Source: UBA2040 sp047637535
GTDB taxonomy: Bacteria; Bacteroidota; Bacteroidia; Flavobacteriales_D; Crocinitomicaceae
NCBI GenBank assembly: GCA_047637535.1
Contig: JBLIKY010000143.1
Coordinates: 1-5,801, forward strand
Reading direction: 5' to 3'
Length of the DNA stretch: 5,801 bases
A program made the translations under genes and the position numbers. How positions within the stretch are numbered: the first letter of the stretch is position 1; every line of letters starts with the position of its first letter. Positions 5,773 to 5,801 of the stretch are shown one piece after another. The notes under the pieces were generated by a model that searched no databases, was not told the origin of the DNA, and worked only from the letters and a program-made list of their open reading frames with translations.

Positions 5773-5801
5773 TGTATTTGGATATTGGCTTGTTTGTTAA
5801 C

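Overview
The window looks like an ordinary stretch of chromosome from a member of Bacteroidota, most likely order Flavobacteriales. The DNA is AT-rich. Starts lack clear Shine-Dalgarno sequences. Two of the genes are types seen mainly in this phylum: a secreted protein carrying a carboxypeptidase-D-like regulatory domain, and a Gln-after-signal-peptide M1 metallopeptidase of about 760 residues. No mobile element, CRISPR array, tRNA or rRNA was seen.

Layout. Bases 1-1115 (minus) hold mnmA, the tRNA 2-thiouridylase, nearly complete but cut at its C-terminus by the window edge. Bases 1116-1268 form a divergent intergenic region rich in inverted repeats built on TTGTAA/TTACAA half-sites, with a possible Bacteroidota-type promoter for the plus-strand gene. 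Bases 1269-1982 (plus) encode a secreted protein with one regulatory-type beta domain and a helical tail. It is followed by a hairpin plus T-tract (2001-2040) that overlaps the 3' end of the convergent minus-strand gene.

Bases 2014-2445 (minus) encode a small lipoprotein of unknown function. A GC-centred hairpin separates it from 2515-3177 (minus), a divergent protein that resembles the YwqG/DUF1963 family. Upstream of that lies a 49-codon GTG-start ORF (3250-3399, minus) with a Cys-x-Cys...Cys pattern, too short for most gene callers. A strong 12-bp-stem terminator (3424-3455) closes the last gene, a 763-residue secreted M1-family zinc metallopeptidase (3481-5772, minus).

How the genes relate. 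No pathway links them. MnmA acts on tRNA in the cytoplasm. The M1 peptidase and the regulatory-domain protein are exported, and the lipoprotein is membrane-anchored. Terminators and spacing suggest mostly single-gene transcription units. The small ORF and the YwqG-like gene could share a transcript, but a separate promoter motif lies between them. I found no convincing new multi-gene system. The points most worth a second look are the repeat-rich intergenic region, the unannotated small Cys-containing ORF, and the divergent YwqG-like protein.
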